Shown here: positions 35,650 to 45,882 of the stretch, in pieces
How positions within the stretch are numbered: the stretch's first letter is position 1
Layout of the letters: each line of letters starts with the position of its first letter
Assembly: GCF_025660475.1 (NCBI RefSeq)
Contig: NZ_JAOUSF010000003.1
Span: 682,001-746,000 of the forward strand
Length of the DNA stretch: 64,000 nt
Reading direction: 5' to 3'
Source of the DNA: Perspicuibacillus lycopersici
Lineage (GTDB): Bacteria > Bacillota > Bacilli > Bacillales > Caldibacillaceae
Position numbers and translations under genes: made by a program
The notes under the pieces: model-generated
What the model was told of the DNA's origin: nothing
The model's input: the letters and a program-made list of their open reading frames with translations, nothing else
Database searches by the model: none

Positions 35650-35696
35650 ATTATAAGTCATAAACGTCAAGGAGATTATATGACAATTGTCATATA
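35650..35696 (-). promoter_or_regulatory. des promoter with DesR operator candidate
   Basis: A 20-bp perfect palindrome, TATATGACAATTGTCATATA (35677-35696), lies next to a poor -35 (TAATCT, 35673-35678) and a good -10 (TATAAT, 35650-35655), 17 bp apart on the minus strand. Its centre is about 42 bp upstream of the predicted start, as expected for an activator. Two further TGAC/TTATGAC half-sites lie in the spacer. Binding by phospho-DesR is inferred. Confidence 0.6.
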
Positions 35697-35740
35697 GTTT
35701 ATAATTTTTTAAACGCTAATGAAGTAAAAATAAGCATGAT

Positions 35741-35784
35741 AAAAAAAATCTGCCAAAGTAGTTGGTTCACCTTGACAGATTTTT
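35741..35784 (-). terminator. Terminator after tyrS
   Basis: AAAATCTGcCAA and TTGaCAGATTTT form a stem with T-rich flanks on both strands, overlapping the tyrS stop region. Confidence 0.65.
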
Positions 35785-35788
35785 CCTA

Positions 35789-37075
<1,287 letters not shown>

Positions 37076-37111
37076 TTAATTTTTTTCGCGAAACAAAAAA
37101 GTTTCGAAAAT

Positions 37112-37426
37112 ACAAAAAGTCCCCTCGAACAATGTTCGAAGGGACGATTAAATCGCGGTACCACCCAACTTGAGGAATTACTTCCTCCACTTAATTCGTT
37201 AACGGTTTTCCGTTCACTGCTACTAATGGTCTGGAAAAAAATCCAAGTATATACCCAATGTTCCCAGTGAAAGCTCCAGGAGGTAATTCGTCTTATCTAT
37301 TTGTACTGGCTTGCACCAACCACCAGCTCTCTGAAACAGGGATAGAAAAACTACTGATTCCTTTCATAGCTAAAATGTTATGAAATTGTTAATCATATTT
37401 TTAACACATAACAATAGACATGTCAA
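37112..37426 (-). promoter_or_regulatory. tyrS promoter and T-box leader (tyrosine)
   Basis: On the minus strand the promoter TTGACA (37421-37426) and TAAAAA (37398-37403), 17 bp apart, precedes a T-box. Stem I contains AGAGAGCTGGTGGTTGGTG. The specifier loop reads GAATTACCTC with the Tyr codon TAC (37283-37285). The T-box sequence GGGTGGTACCGCG (near 37152-37164) pairs with the tRNA acceptor end. The terminator stem is 37119-37145, GTCCC...GGGAC, followed by TTTTT. Uncharged tRNA-Tyr should favour read-through into tyrS. Confidence 0.93.
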
Positions 37427-37529
37427 ATATCAATATACGTATGGAATCTATCCTATCGATTTTCTTCTTCTAGTTCTCCATTCATAAGTATTGTCGGATG
37501 AAAAAAGTAGAGGAATCAAAAACATTGTA

Positions 37530-37538
37530 TGCTATAAT
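37530..37538 (+). promoter_or_regulatory. Extended -10 promoter for the class A PBP gene
   Basis: TATAAT (37533-37538) is preceded by TGC and has no good -35 box. It starts about 25 nt upstream of the PBP start codon. Confidence 0.45.
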
Positions 37539-37564
37539 AATATGTGATTCTGGGAGGTATGTGA

Positions 37565-40396
37565 ATGAAGAATAACTGGGAAAATTTCTCTGAAAAAGTC
37601 AAACCAATCTTTAAAAAAATCAAACCTATTAAAGATGCAATCCTAAATCAAAAAACAGCAAAAGCTTTCCGCATAACATATTCAGTAATTTGGAATCTTA
37701 TATTAATTTTTTCGATATTATTTGTTTTAGGTTTGTCACTAGGTGCCGGGGTTGGTGCAGGCTATTTCGCGTCTCTTGTGAAGGACGAGGAGCCGCGGAC
37801 ATATGATGAATTAAAAAAAGATATATATAACTATGAAGCACCATCGGAGCTATATTTCGCAAATGATGTAGAGCTAGGAACGCTCCGATCCGATATTATA
37901 CGTGAAGAAGTATCGATAGAGGATGTTTCTGATTATGTAATTAAAGCAATTATTGCCACAGAGGATGAAAATTTTCGAGAACATAATGGTGTTGTTCCAA
38001 AGGCTGTATTTCGTGCACTATTTCAAGAATTTACGAATTCAGCAGTCCAATCTGGAGGTAGTACTTTAACACAGCAATTAGTCAAAAACCAAATCTTAAC
38101 GAATGAAGTTTCCTTTCAACGGAAAGCAAATGAGATTTTAATTGCGCTACGATTAGAAAAGTTTTTTGACAAGGATGAGATTCTTGAAGCATATTTAAAC
38201 GTTTCCAGTTTTGGTAGAAACTCTTCCGGACAATATATTGCTGGTGTGCAAGCTGCTGCGAAAGGAATCTTTGGGGTAGAAGCAAAGGATTTAAATTTAC
38301 CACAAGCGGCTTATATTGCTGGACTTCCACAAAGCCCAAATGGATACACTCCTTTTACAAGGGATGCTACCGTTAAGGAAGCGGAATATTTACAACCTGG
38401 ATTAGATAGACAAAAGGTAGTATTATCGAGAATGTACGAGCATGGGGATATTACAAAGCAAGAATACGAAGATGCATTAGCATATGATATTGTCCAAGAT
38501 TTTATCCCCCCACAAAAAACGATTTTGGATAAATATCCATACCTAACTATGGAAAGTGAACGAAGAGCAATTGAAATACTAATGCAAATAGCTTATGAAA
38601 AAGATGGCTACAGCAAAGAAGATATTGCAGGTAGCGCGCTATTGAAGGAACGGTATTCTTCAATAGCATATAAAAATTTACGACAAAACGGCTATAAAAT
38701 TTATACAACAATTGATAAAGACGTTTATGAGAAGCATTTAGAAATTGTCGAGAAATTTAAAAATTATGGACCAGATAAGCCGCAAGAGATGACTGATGAG
38801 GAAACCGGTAAAGTAACAGTCATGCAACAGCAAATGGAAGTTGGTGCGATGCTAATTGAAAATAACACCGGAAAAATTATCAGTTTTGTTGGTGGACGTG
38901 ATTTTGAGAAACAAAACCAAAATCATGCGACTCAAGGTGGCCGTCCAAATGGATCAACGATGAAACCTTTGCTTGTATACGGACCTGCAATTGATATGGG
39001 ACTTGCATCACCTGGAAAGGTTATCGCCGATGTCGACCTTGGCTTAAAAGGAGATAGCGGAGACCCTTGGCCAAACAATTTTAGTAATCGATATTATGGT
39101 CTAGTAACGGCAAGGGAGGCAATCACTAATTCCTATAACGTCTCAGCTGTAAATTTATTGCAACAGACGATCGACCGTGATCCGTTCGAGTACTTAGATA
39201 AAATGGGGATAACTTCCTTACAAGGGCAAGATTATAAATATTTATCTGCTGCACTTGGTGCACCTAATGTGACAGTGGAAGAAAATACGAATGCATATGC
39301 AACCTTTGCAAATGGCGGTAAATTTGTCGATTCTTACATGATTGAAAAGATTGTCGACGGTGATGGCAATGTTGTGTACCAGCATGAGAGCGAGCCAGTA
39401 GAAGTGTTCTCCGAGCAAGCAGCATATTTGACGATTGATATGATGCGAGATGTTATCTCGAGTGGAACAGCAAAAACGATTCCAGGTTTATTGAAGTTTT
39501 CCAGTGATTTTGCTGGTAAAACCGGTACATCGCAAAATACTCAGGATATTTCCTTTGTAGGCTTTAATCCAAACGTGACAATGGGAATATGGATGGGATA
39601 CGACACACCAAAAGAAATTACGAGTGATACGAGGGCACATTTACAATTATGGGCACAGCTAATGAATGCAGCCTATGACGTTAATCCTGATTTGATTAAT
39701 GCAAGTGAACGATTTAATATGCCTGGTGGGATTGTTCAAAGAACCTATTGTTCTGTTTCAGGTATGCTAGCTTCTGATACATGTGAAAAAGCAGGGCTGA
39801 CTGCTACTGATTATTTCATATCTGAATTTGCACCAAAGGAAAAGGATAATAGCTTAGTGGAAGGCAAATATGTCACGATTAATAAAAAACGCTATTTAGC
39901 ATTAGATTCTACACCAGACGAATTTGCCAAAACTGGCTTTATATTAAATCCAGATTTTATTAAACAAATAGCACCGAATCTAAAGGATTACAGTCAATTA
40001 ATCCATGATGGTAGTAAATGGTCGAAAATTATTGTGCCAGACGCCAAAATAGAGGACAATGGAAAGTCCCCAGCAGCGATAACCATATCACTAGCTAACG
40101 GCTCCATTAAATGGAATAAACATTCCGAAACAGACGTCATTGGATATTATGTATACCGAATCAATAATGGACAAAAGAGTGAAAGAATCGGAAGTATTCC
40201 CATCGATTCCTCTCTTTCCTATCAACTACCAGGAAATGGCCAATATGCGGTTACAGCAGTTGATATCGCTGGAAAAGAATCGGCACTTTCCAACATTGTC
40301 AACGATGGTATAACGATTGATCCACCACCTAAAGATGGTGGCGATAGGGGCATCATTATTCCTGTATTACCACCTGGCGATGAAAAGAACGAATAA
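37565..40396 (+). CDS. Class A penicillin-binding protein (PBP1A family)
   Basis: This 943-residue bifunctional wall synthase has a cytoplasmic N-terminus, a transmembrane anchor (about 40-65) and a GT51 glycosyltransferase (EDENFREHNG and QSGGSTLTQQLVKNQ). A transpeptidase follows, with GSTMKPLL (Ser464), SYN in ITNSYNVSAVN and KTGTS (about residue 650). A C-terminal fibronectin-III-like segment (about 830-920) precedes a Pro/Gly tail. It polymerises and cross-links peptidoglycan outside the membrane. GGGAGG precedes the ATG. It is divergent from tyrS. Confidence 0.95.
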   Translation: MKNNWENFSEKVKPIFKKIKPIKDAILNQKTAKAFRITYSVIWNLILIFSILFVLGLSLGAGVGAGYFASLVKDEEPRTYDELKKDIYNYEAPSELYFANDVELGTLRSDIIREEVSIEDVSDYVIKAIIATEDENFREHNGVVPKAVFRALFQEFTNSAVQSGGSTLTQQLVKNQILTNEVSFQRKANEILIALRLEKFFDKDEILEAYLNVSSFGRNSSGQYIAGVQAAAKGIFGVEAKDLNLPQAAYIAGLPQSPNGYTPFTRDATVKEAEYLQPGLDRQKVVLSRMYEHGDITKQEYEDALAYDIVQDFIPPQKTILDKYPYLTMESERRAIEILMQIAYEKDGYSKEDIAGSALLKERYSSIAYKNLRQNGYKIYTTIDKDVYEKHLEIVEKFKNYGPDKPQEMTDEETGKVTVMQQQMEVGAMLIENNTGKIISFVGGRDFEKQNQNHATQGGRPNGSTMKPLLVYGPAIDMGLASPGKVIADVDLGLKGDSGDPWPNNFSNRYYGLVTAREAITNSYNVSAVNLLQQTIDRDPFEYLDKMGITSLQGQDYKYLSAALGAPNVTVEENTNAYATFANGGKFVDSYMIEKIVDGDGNVVYQHESEPVEVFSEQAAYLTIDMMRDVISSGTAKTIPGLLKFSSDFAGKTGTSQNTQDISFVGFNPNVTMGIWMGYDTPKEITSDTRAHLQLWAQLMNAAYDVNPDLINASERFNMPGGIVQRTYCSVSGMLASDTCEKAGLTATDYFISEFAPKEKDNSLVEGKYVTINKKRYLALDSTPDEFAKTGFILNPDFIKQIAPNLKDYSQLIHDGSKWSKIIVPDAKIEDNGKSPAAITISLANGSIKWNKHSETDVIGYYVYRINNGQKSERIGSIPIDSSLSYQLPGNGQYAVTAVDIAGKESALSNIVNDGITIDPPPKDGGDRGIIIPVLPPGDEKNE

Positions 40397-40413
40397 TAAA
40401 GCAAACAAATCGC

Positions 40414-40456
40414 AAAAAAACCGAGTTACTCGATTATGAGAACTCGGTTCTTTTAT
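40414..40456. terminator. Bidirectional terminator between the PBP gene and acsA
   Basis: AACCGAGTT and AACTCGGTT form a perfect stem, with an A run before and a T run after. Confidence 0.82.
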
Positions 40457-40542
40457 GCTTTTTTACATTTAATTAGCTATTACTCATTTATAATATATTT
40501 AACAAAATGGAAATCATAAAGACTACCATATTATTCAATGTA

Positions 40543-42258
40543 TCAGTCTTCCATTGTCGATAAATCACCTGTTGGTAAATTTAATTCCCACGATTTCAAT
40601 ACTCTACGCATAATTTTCCCACTGCGCGTCTTTGGCAGTTTATCACGGAATTCGATTTCTCTAGGTGCCGCATGTGCTGCTAAACCTAGTTTGACAAATT
40701 GACGAATTTCTTCTTTTAATTCATCTGATGGTGTATACCCTGCTCGTAAAGCAATAAATGCTTTAATAATTTCTCCCCGAACTGGATCTGGTTTACCAAT
40801 GACACCTGCCTCTGCAACAGCAGGATGCTCGACTAATTTACTCTCTACTTCAAAAGGACCGACACGCTCACCAGAAGTCATAATAACATCATCAACTCTT
40901 CCTTGGAACCAAAAATAACCGTCTTCATCCATATAAGCAGAATCACCTGAAATATACCAGCCATTCGGCATAAAATAGGAATCATATTTTGCTTGGTTAT
41001 TCCAAATTTGTCGCATCATCGATGGCCAGCCTTTTTTAATCGCGAGATTTCCCATTCGGTTTGGTGGCAGCTCATTTCCTTGATCATCAACGATTGCAGC
41101 AACAACACCAGGAATTGGTTTCCCCATAGATCCTGGACGAATTTCCATACATGGATAATTGCAAATTAACTGTGCTCCAGTTTCTGTCATCCACCATGTA
41201 TCGTGAATTCGATGACCGTACACCTTTGCACCCCAACGAATAACCTCTGGATTTAACGGTTCTCCGACACTTAGTACATGACGTAAGGAGGTTAAATCAA
41301 ATTCATTGACAACCTCATCACCTGCACCCATCAGCATCCGGAAAGCAGTTGGCGCACTATACCATACGGTAACCCCAAATTCTTCAATCGTTTTATACCA
41401 TTCCTCTGGGCTAAATCGACCACCAACGATCACATTCGTTGCTCCATTTAACCAAGGAGCAAACACTCCGTACGAGGTTCCAGTAACCCATCCTGGATCT
41501 GCAGTACACCAATAAATATCTTCTTCCTGTAAATCAAGCACCCAATTCCCCGTTGCATAATGTTGAATCATAGCGTTATGAACATGTAATACACCTTTTG
41601 GTTTGCCTGTGGATCCAGAAGTATAATGGAGAATTAATCCATCCTCACGATCTACCCATGTTGGTGTTAAATACTTACTAGCATCATGCAGCTTTTTCTT
41701 GAAATCTACATAATGATCATTTTTTTCTATATTATCACCGACAACAAAAATAGTCTCTAAATCTGGTAAATCCTGCTCCGGTACTCTGCTCAGTAATTCT
41801 GAAGTAGTGACAAGATACTTCGCTTGGCTATCCCTTAGACGATCGCGTACCGCTCCTTCCATGAACGCCTCAAATAATGGCCCGACAATTGCACCTAATT
41901 TTACTGCGCCAAGTAAAGCAAAATAGAGCTCTGGTGAACGGGGCATAAATATAAACACACGGTCCCCTTTTTCCACCCCGTAATCTTGAAATACGTTTCC
42001 TGCTCGGTTCGACCATTCCTTCATTTCCTTAAACGTGTACTTTTCATCCCGCTTGGAGTCCCGATAATAAAGTGCAACCTTATTTTTCCGAACCCCCTCG
42101 GCATGACGATCAATTGCCTCATACCCCATATTTACTTTACCTGTTTGATGCCAAGAAAAGTTTTTCTCCATTTCCTCCCATTGAAAGGAATGATAGGCTT
42201 TTTCATAATCCGTTAAGTTAAATTCCCCACCTTTAACTGGTAACGCCTCCAATTTCAC
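40543..42258 (-). CDS. acsA: Acetyl-CoA synthetase AcsA
   Basis: This 571-residue AMP-forming ligase activates acetate to acetyl-CoA. It has the P-loop YTSGSTGKPKGVLH (about residue 215), the adenylation core YISGDSAYMDEDGYF, and GRVDDVIMTSGERVGPFE. The C-terminal acetylation lysine lies in PKTRSGKIMRR (about residue 549). That lysine is the target of AcuA acetylation and AcuC deacetylation, both encoded divergently next door. GTG 42258 is preceded by GGGGG. Confidence 0.96.
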   Translation of the reverse strand: MKLEALPVKGGEFNLTDYEKAYHSFQWEEMEKNFSWHQTGKVNMGYEAIDRHAEGVRKNKVALYYRDSKRDEKYTFKEMKEWSNRAGNVFQDYGVEKGDRVFIFMPRSPELYFALLGAVKLGAIVGPLFEAFMEGAVRDRLRDSQAKYLVTTSELLSRVPEQDLPDLETIFVVGDNIEKNDHYVDFKKKLHDASKYLTPTWVDREDGLILHYTSGSTGKPKGVLHVHNAMIQHYATGNWVLDLQEEDIYWCTADPGWVTGTSYGVFAPWLNGATNVIVGGRFSPEEWYKTIEEFGVTVWYSAPTAFRMLMGAGDEVVNEFDLTSLRHVLSVGEPLNPEVIRWGAKVYGHRIHDTWWMTETGAQLICNYPCMEIRPGSMGKPIPGVVAAIVDDQGNELPPNRMGNLAIKKGWPSMMRQIWNNQAKYDSYFMPNGWYISGDSAYMDEDGYFWFQGRVDDVIMTSGERVGPFEVESKLVEHPAVAEAGVIGKPDPVRGEIIKAFIALRAGYTPSDELKEEIRQFVKLGLAAHAAPREIEFRDKLPKTRSGKIMRRVLKSWELNLPTGDLSTMED

Positions 42259-42290
42259 AAGATATCCCCCTTTGCTTATGAATATAGTAA

Positions 42291-42319
42291 ATTATACTAT
42301 GTTTTTTATTTATTCTCAA
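42291..42319 (-). promoter_or_regulatory. acsA promoter
   Basis: On the minus strand TTGAGA (42314-42319) and TATAAT (42291-42296) are 17 bp apart, 33 bp upstream of the acsA start. For the divergent acuA, a TATAAT lies about 40 bp upstream of its start without a clear -35 box. I found no convincing cre in this intergenic region. Confidence 0.65.
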
Positions 42320-42443
42320 TTTTTATTCACATTTACGTTTCACCCTAAGTTTATTAATAAATTTTAAAAATATTCATATCCTATCAAGCTATGAAATTCG
42401 TTATAATATTCCTATCAAGGAAAAATGAAAAAGAGGTGATGAC

Positions 42444-43076
42444 TTGGAGCATAAGAAAACTTACTACAAGCGAGAATGGTTCACGAAAAATGCGACCGTT
42501 ATCATTGAAGGGCCAATTAGTTCCGAAGAATTGGCTAGTTATCAATTCCATGATGGTTTAAGCGCATTTCGTCCGCCACAGGAACAACGAGAGGCTTTAA
42601 TTGGGATAGCTGATTTAGATGAAGGCAGAATCATTATTGCAAGGGTAGAAAATATTATGATCGGTTATGTTACCTTCCTATATCCTGACCCACTTGAACG
42701 CTGGTCTGAAAGTAACATGGAGAATTTGCTAGAATTAGGTGCAATTGAAGTGGCTGCACCATTCCGTGGCTTATCGATTGGAAAACAGCTGCTTCAAGTG
42801 TCTATGCTCGATGATGCAATGGAAGATTATATCATTATTACGACAGAATATTATTGGCATTGGGATTTAAAAGGGACTGGCTTAAATGTATGGGAATATC
42901 GCAAAATCATGGAAAAAATGATGGGCGCTGGTGGACTTGTCTGGTATGCAACAGATGACCCAGAAATATGCTCCCATCCTGCCAATTGCTTAATGGCAAG
43001 AATTGGTAATCGAGTAGACCGGGATTCCATTGAAAAATTTGACCGAATTCGCTTTATCAATCGGTTTATGTATTAA
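42444..43076 (+). CDS. acuA: Acetyltransferase AcuA (GNAT), inactivates AcsA
   Basis: This 210-residue GNAT protein acetylates the active-site lysine of AcsA and so shuts it off. The acetyl-CoA segment is AIEVAAPFRGLSIGKQLLQ (about 91-110). TTG 42444 is the start, preceded by GAGGTGA at 6-7 nt, as in B. subtilis acuA. It begins the operon divergent from acsA, followed by an acuB remnant and acuC. Confidence 0.94.
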   Translation: MEHKKTYYKREWFTKNATVIIEGPISSEELASYQFHDGLSAFRPPQEQREALIGIADLDEGRIIIARVENIMIGYVTFLYPDPLERWSESNMENLLELGAIEVAAPFRGLSIGKQLLQVSMLDDAMEDYIIITTEYYWHWDLKGTGLNVWEYRKIMEKMMGAGGLVWYATDDPEICSHPANCLMARIGNRVDRDSIEKFDRIRFINRFMY

Positions 43077-43133
43077 CACAAGGTGAAGAAACGTTAAACA
43101 TTTAAAGGATGGTACAAACAAGGGGGGATTTGG

Positions 43134-43247
43134 TTGCTAGTAAAGCAAATGATGGTGACCAAAGATTTTAATATTCTAAAAATTAGATGCTTTATTACAA
43201 GGGGAAGAGCTTATACTAGCTTTCATTTAATGGGAGCAGTTTCATGA
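43134..43247 (+). pseudogene. Short ORF at the acuB position, probable acuB remnant
   Basis: A TTG-started frame with a strong GGGGGG site encodes 37 residues beginning MLVKQMMVTKDF, which resembles the start of a CBS protein such as AcuB, and stops at a TGA overlapping the acuC ATG (ATGA). B. subtilis has a full acuB (about 214 residues) here. The N-terminal similarity is short and only suggestive. The likely history is an internal deletion that kept translation coupling to acuC. It could instead be a new small ORF. Confidence 0.5.
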
Positions 43248-44404
43248 AGGATAATGCAGTATTTATTTATTCAGATGAACTATTACACTATAAATTTGCG
43301 GATAACCATCCTTTTAATCAAAAACGATTGCTGTTAACAGTAGATTTACTCCACTCACTCGATTTCCTTGCTAAAGAAAATATTGTAGCACCACGCTATG
43401 CAACGGAAGAGGAATTATTACTTATCCATGACGGCCGCTATATTGAAGCTGTAAAAAAAGCAGGGGAAGGATTGTTAAAGCAAAGCGATTGGGAGAAGTT
43501 CGGCTTAGGCACAGAGGATACACCGATTTTCTCTAAAATGCATGAAGCAAGCTCACTCATCGTAGGTGGAACATTAACAGCCGTTGATGCGGTTATGAGT
43601 GGCAATAGCCTCCATGCGCTTCATTTAGGCGGTGGTCTCCATCATAGTTTACCTGGAAAAGCATCAGGGTTTTGCATTTATAATGATTGTGCAGTTGCAA
43701 TTCAATACCTTCGAAAAAAGTATAACGCAAAGGTACTTTATATTGATACCGATGCCCATCACGGGGATGGTGTGCAATGGTCTTTTTATGATGATCCGAA
43801 TGTATGTGTTGTTTCCATTCATGAAACAGGAAGGTATTTGTTCCCAGGGACAGGTGCGATTTATGAGCGCGGGCACGGGCATGGCTATGGGTATACTTTT
43901 AATGTACCATTAGATGCATTTACAGAGGATGATTCTTGGTTAGAAGCATATTCTGCTGTTCTAACAGCGGTTGCCGACTACTTTAAACCAGATATTTTAC
44001 TTACCCAAAATGGAGTCGATGCCCACTATTATGATCCGCTGACACATTTATCCACTACAATTGCCATTTATCGTGAAATCCCAAAATTTGCCCATGAAAT
44101 TGCTCATCGTTATTGTGAAGGGCGCTGGGTGGCTGTTGGAGGTGGTGGCTATGATATATGGAGAGTTGTTCCAAGAGCATGGTCTTATCTCTGGTTTGAA
44201 ATGAACGATCAACGGAATATAACTGGTGAAATTCCAGCAGATTGGCTCCATCGTTGGCAACCGGAAGCACCTGTTGCACTCCCTACCAATTGGGAGGATC
44301 CAACACCACTATATCCAGCAATTCCAAGAAAAAACGAAATCGAGCAAAAAAACAAAAAAACGGTAGAAACAGTATTACAAATTATCCATAATCATTCATC
44401 TTAA
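43244..44404 (+). CDS. acuC: Protein deacetylase AcuC (class I HDAC fold)
   Basis: This 386-residue zinc deacetylase reactivates acetylated AcsA. Catalytic features are LGGGLHHSLPGKASGFC with its His pair (about 125-142), the zinc ligands in DTDAHHGDGVQW (about 168-179), QNGVDAHYYDPL and VGGGGYD. The ATG overlaps the stop of the preceding short ORF, so AcuC may depend on coupled translation. It ends the acu operon. Confidence 0.95.
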   Translation: MKDNAVFIYSDELLHYKFADNHPFNQKRLLLTVDLLHSLDFLAKENIVAPRYATEEELLLIHDGRYIEAVKKAGEGLLKQSDWEKFGLGTEDTPIFSKMHEASSLIVGGTLTAVDAVMSGNSLHALHLGGGLHHSLPGKASGFCIYNDCAVAIQYLRKKYNAKVLYIDTDAHHGDGVQWSFYDDPNVCVVSIHETGRYLFPGTGAIYERGHGHGYGYTFNVPLDAFTEDDSWLEAYSAVLTAVADYFKPDILLTQNGVDAHYYDPLTHLSTTIAIYREIPKFAHEIAHRYCEGRWVAVGGGGYDIWRVVPRAWSYLWFEMNDQRNITGEIPADWLHRWQPEAPVALPTNWEDPTPLYPAIPRKNEIEQKNKKTVETVLQIIHNHSS

Positions 44405-44410
44405 ACACAA

Positions 44411-44491
44411 AAAGCATTCGTTCATTTGAGCAGCCCGTAACTATTAAAGACTAATAGTTAATGGTATTTCAGTAGACGAATGCTTCTTTAC
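44411..44491. terminator. Two-part terminator between acuC and ccpA
   Basis: An outer helix (AAGCATTCGT with ACGAATGCTT) encloses an inner perfect TAACTATTA/TAATAGTTA hairpin, followed by TCTTTACT. It separates the convergent genes. Confidence 0.7.
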
Positions 44492-44497
44492 TATTTT

Positions 44498-45502
44498 TTA
44501 TTTTTCCTTAGTAGAATTTCTAAATTCCATTCGGTGTGGAAGAATAACCACATTTTCAGTTACTTCTTCTTTATTCATATATTTTGTAAGTAATCGCATG
44601 GCAACAGCACCGATATCATATAACGGTTGGACAACAGATGTTAATTGTGGGCGAACCATTACTGAAAGGCGAGTATTATCGGCAGAAATCACTTCAAAAT
44701 CATCAGGAATCAAATAGCCTTTGTCTTGAAGACCATGAACTACTCCTACTGCCATTTCATCTGTACTTACTAAAATTGCACTAGGCTTTTCATCTAATTC
44801 TAATAATTTTTCTGCGGCTTCAATACCGGAATCATACGTATAATCACCTTCGACAACGTAATCCTCATTAAATGGAATATTTGCTGTTTCTAATGCCTTC
44901 TTATAACCGGAAAGCTTTTTCACCGCGTTTATTGGTTCATGTAACGGTCCGATAACATAGGCAATATTTTTATGTCCCCTATCAATAAACGTTTGAATTG
45001 CTTCAAAAGAAGCCTTTTCGTAATCAATATTGACCGAAGGAATTTTACCCGTTTGCTCAATAGATCCAGCTAATACAATCGGCACAGGAGATTTTTCGAA
45101 TTCTTCTACATGCTCTTCTGTTACATTCCCACTCATAAATACAATACCATCCACTTGTTTTCCTAGCATTGTATTTAATAAATGAAGCTCTTTGTCTTTA
45201 TTTTGGTCTGAGTTACTTAAAATAATATTATAGTTATACATTGTTGCAACATCTTCAATTCCACGTGCTAATTCGGCAAAAAAGGAACTGGAAATATCCG
45301 GAATAACAACACCTACTGTTGTAGTCTTTTTACTTGCTAAGCCACGTGCAACCGCATTCGGACGGTATCCTAAACGATCAATTACTTCAAGAACCTTTTT
45401 TCGTGTCGCTGGCTTCACATTTGGGTTTCCGTTGACAACCCGTGATACGGTAGCCATCGAGACATTTGCCTCTCTAGCGACATCATAAATTGTTATATTC
45501 AC
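44498..45502 (-). CDS. ccpA: Catabolite control protein A
   Basis: This 334-residue LacI/GalR regulator starts [20 protein letters not shown] (helix-turn-helix and hinge to about residue 60). Its effector domain ends with [11 protein letters not shown]. With HPr-Ser-P it binds cre sites to repress or activate carbon genes; cre-like sites are seen here at ackA and ald. GTG 45502 is preceded by AAGGAGATG. It sits beside acuC as in B. subtilis. Confidence 0.97.
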   Translation of the reverse strand: MNITIYDVAREANVSMATVSRVVNGNPNVKPATRKKVLEVIDRLGYRPNAVARGLASKKTTTVGVVIPDISSSFFAELARGIEDVATMYNYNIILSNSDQNKDKELHLLNTMLGKQVDGIVFMSGNVTEEHVEEFEKSPVPIVLAGSIEQTGKIPSVNIDYEKASFEAIQTFIDRGHKNIAYVIGPLHEPINAVKKLSGYKKALETANIPFNEDYVVEGDYTYDSGIEAAEKLLELDEKPSAILVSTDEMAVGVVHGLQDKGYLIPDDFEVISADNTRLSVMVRPQLTSVVQPLYDIGAVAMRLLTKYMNKEEVTENVVILPHRMEFRNSTKEK

Positions 45503-45628
45503 TTTTTACATCTCCTTCTATAGCCTTTAAATATATAATTTACTGTATTCATGGAAAGGATTCTTTTTTCTCTTCTTTAACCTATGTACCTTGTCCATTC
45601 GTTTTATTTTGCTAATATTTTTTTAAAA

Positions 45629-45677
45629 ATCCCTTCTGCTCAAACATGAACAAAAGGGATAATAATGTTTAATTATA
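45629..45677 (-). promoter_or_regulatory. ccpA promoter and early leader hairpin
   Basis: On the minus strand TATAAT (45672-45677) with a weak -35 predicts a start near 45665. The transcript then opens directly into a hairpin, ATCCCTT (45654-45660) with AAGGGAT (45629-45635), followed by TTTTTAAAAAA. It could be an attenuator or a 5' stabiliser. The remaining leader to the ccpA start (about 125 nt) shows no other strong structure. Confidence 0.4.
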
Positions 45678-45817
45678 GCATAAGTTTGAATAACTAAGTA
45701 TAATATTTTCATTTTTTGCCGTATATTTGCACGAAAAACCTCTATTTTGTCGAAAATAGGTAAAAATGATCTTGTCTTTTTCAAAGTTCCTAATAAAACT
45801 CTATTATTGAAAAAAAC

Positions 45818-45858
45818 ACTTCTTACATTCGCCATAGTTATTGGTGAATGTAAGAAGT
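45818..45858 (-). terminator. Terminator after the Rieske/FAD oxidoreductase
   Basis: ACTTCTTACATTC and GAATGTAAGAAGT form a 13-bp stem, extended by CCA/TGG, followed on the minus strand by a G and seven Ts. Confidence 0.88.
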
Positions 45859-45882
45859 TTGGCTATTACTAACCTATTTTCT

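Noticed and set aside
37565..40396. Fusion or frameshift in the PBP gene because of its length
   Set aside because: The reading frame is continuous, all catalytic motifs are present in order, and a C-terminal fibronectin-like extension is usual in this PBP group.
42259..42443. Possible cre site between acsA and acuA
   Set aside because: The best candidates around TTTACGTTTCACC and GAAATTCGTTATAA differ from the consensus by several positions or by a shifted CG centre.
45623..45835. 70-codon minus-strand frame in the ccpA upstream region
   Set aside because: It overlaps the oxidoreductase terminator and the ccpA promoter, with no ribosome binding site or family content.
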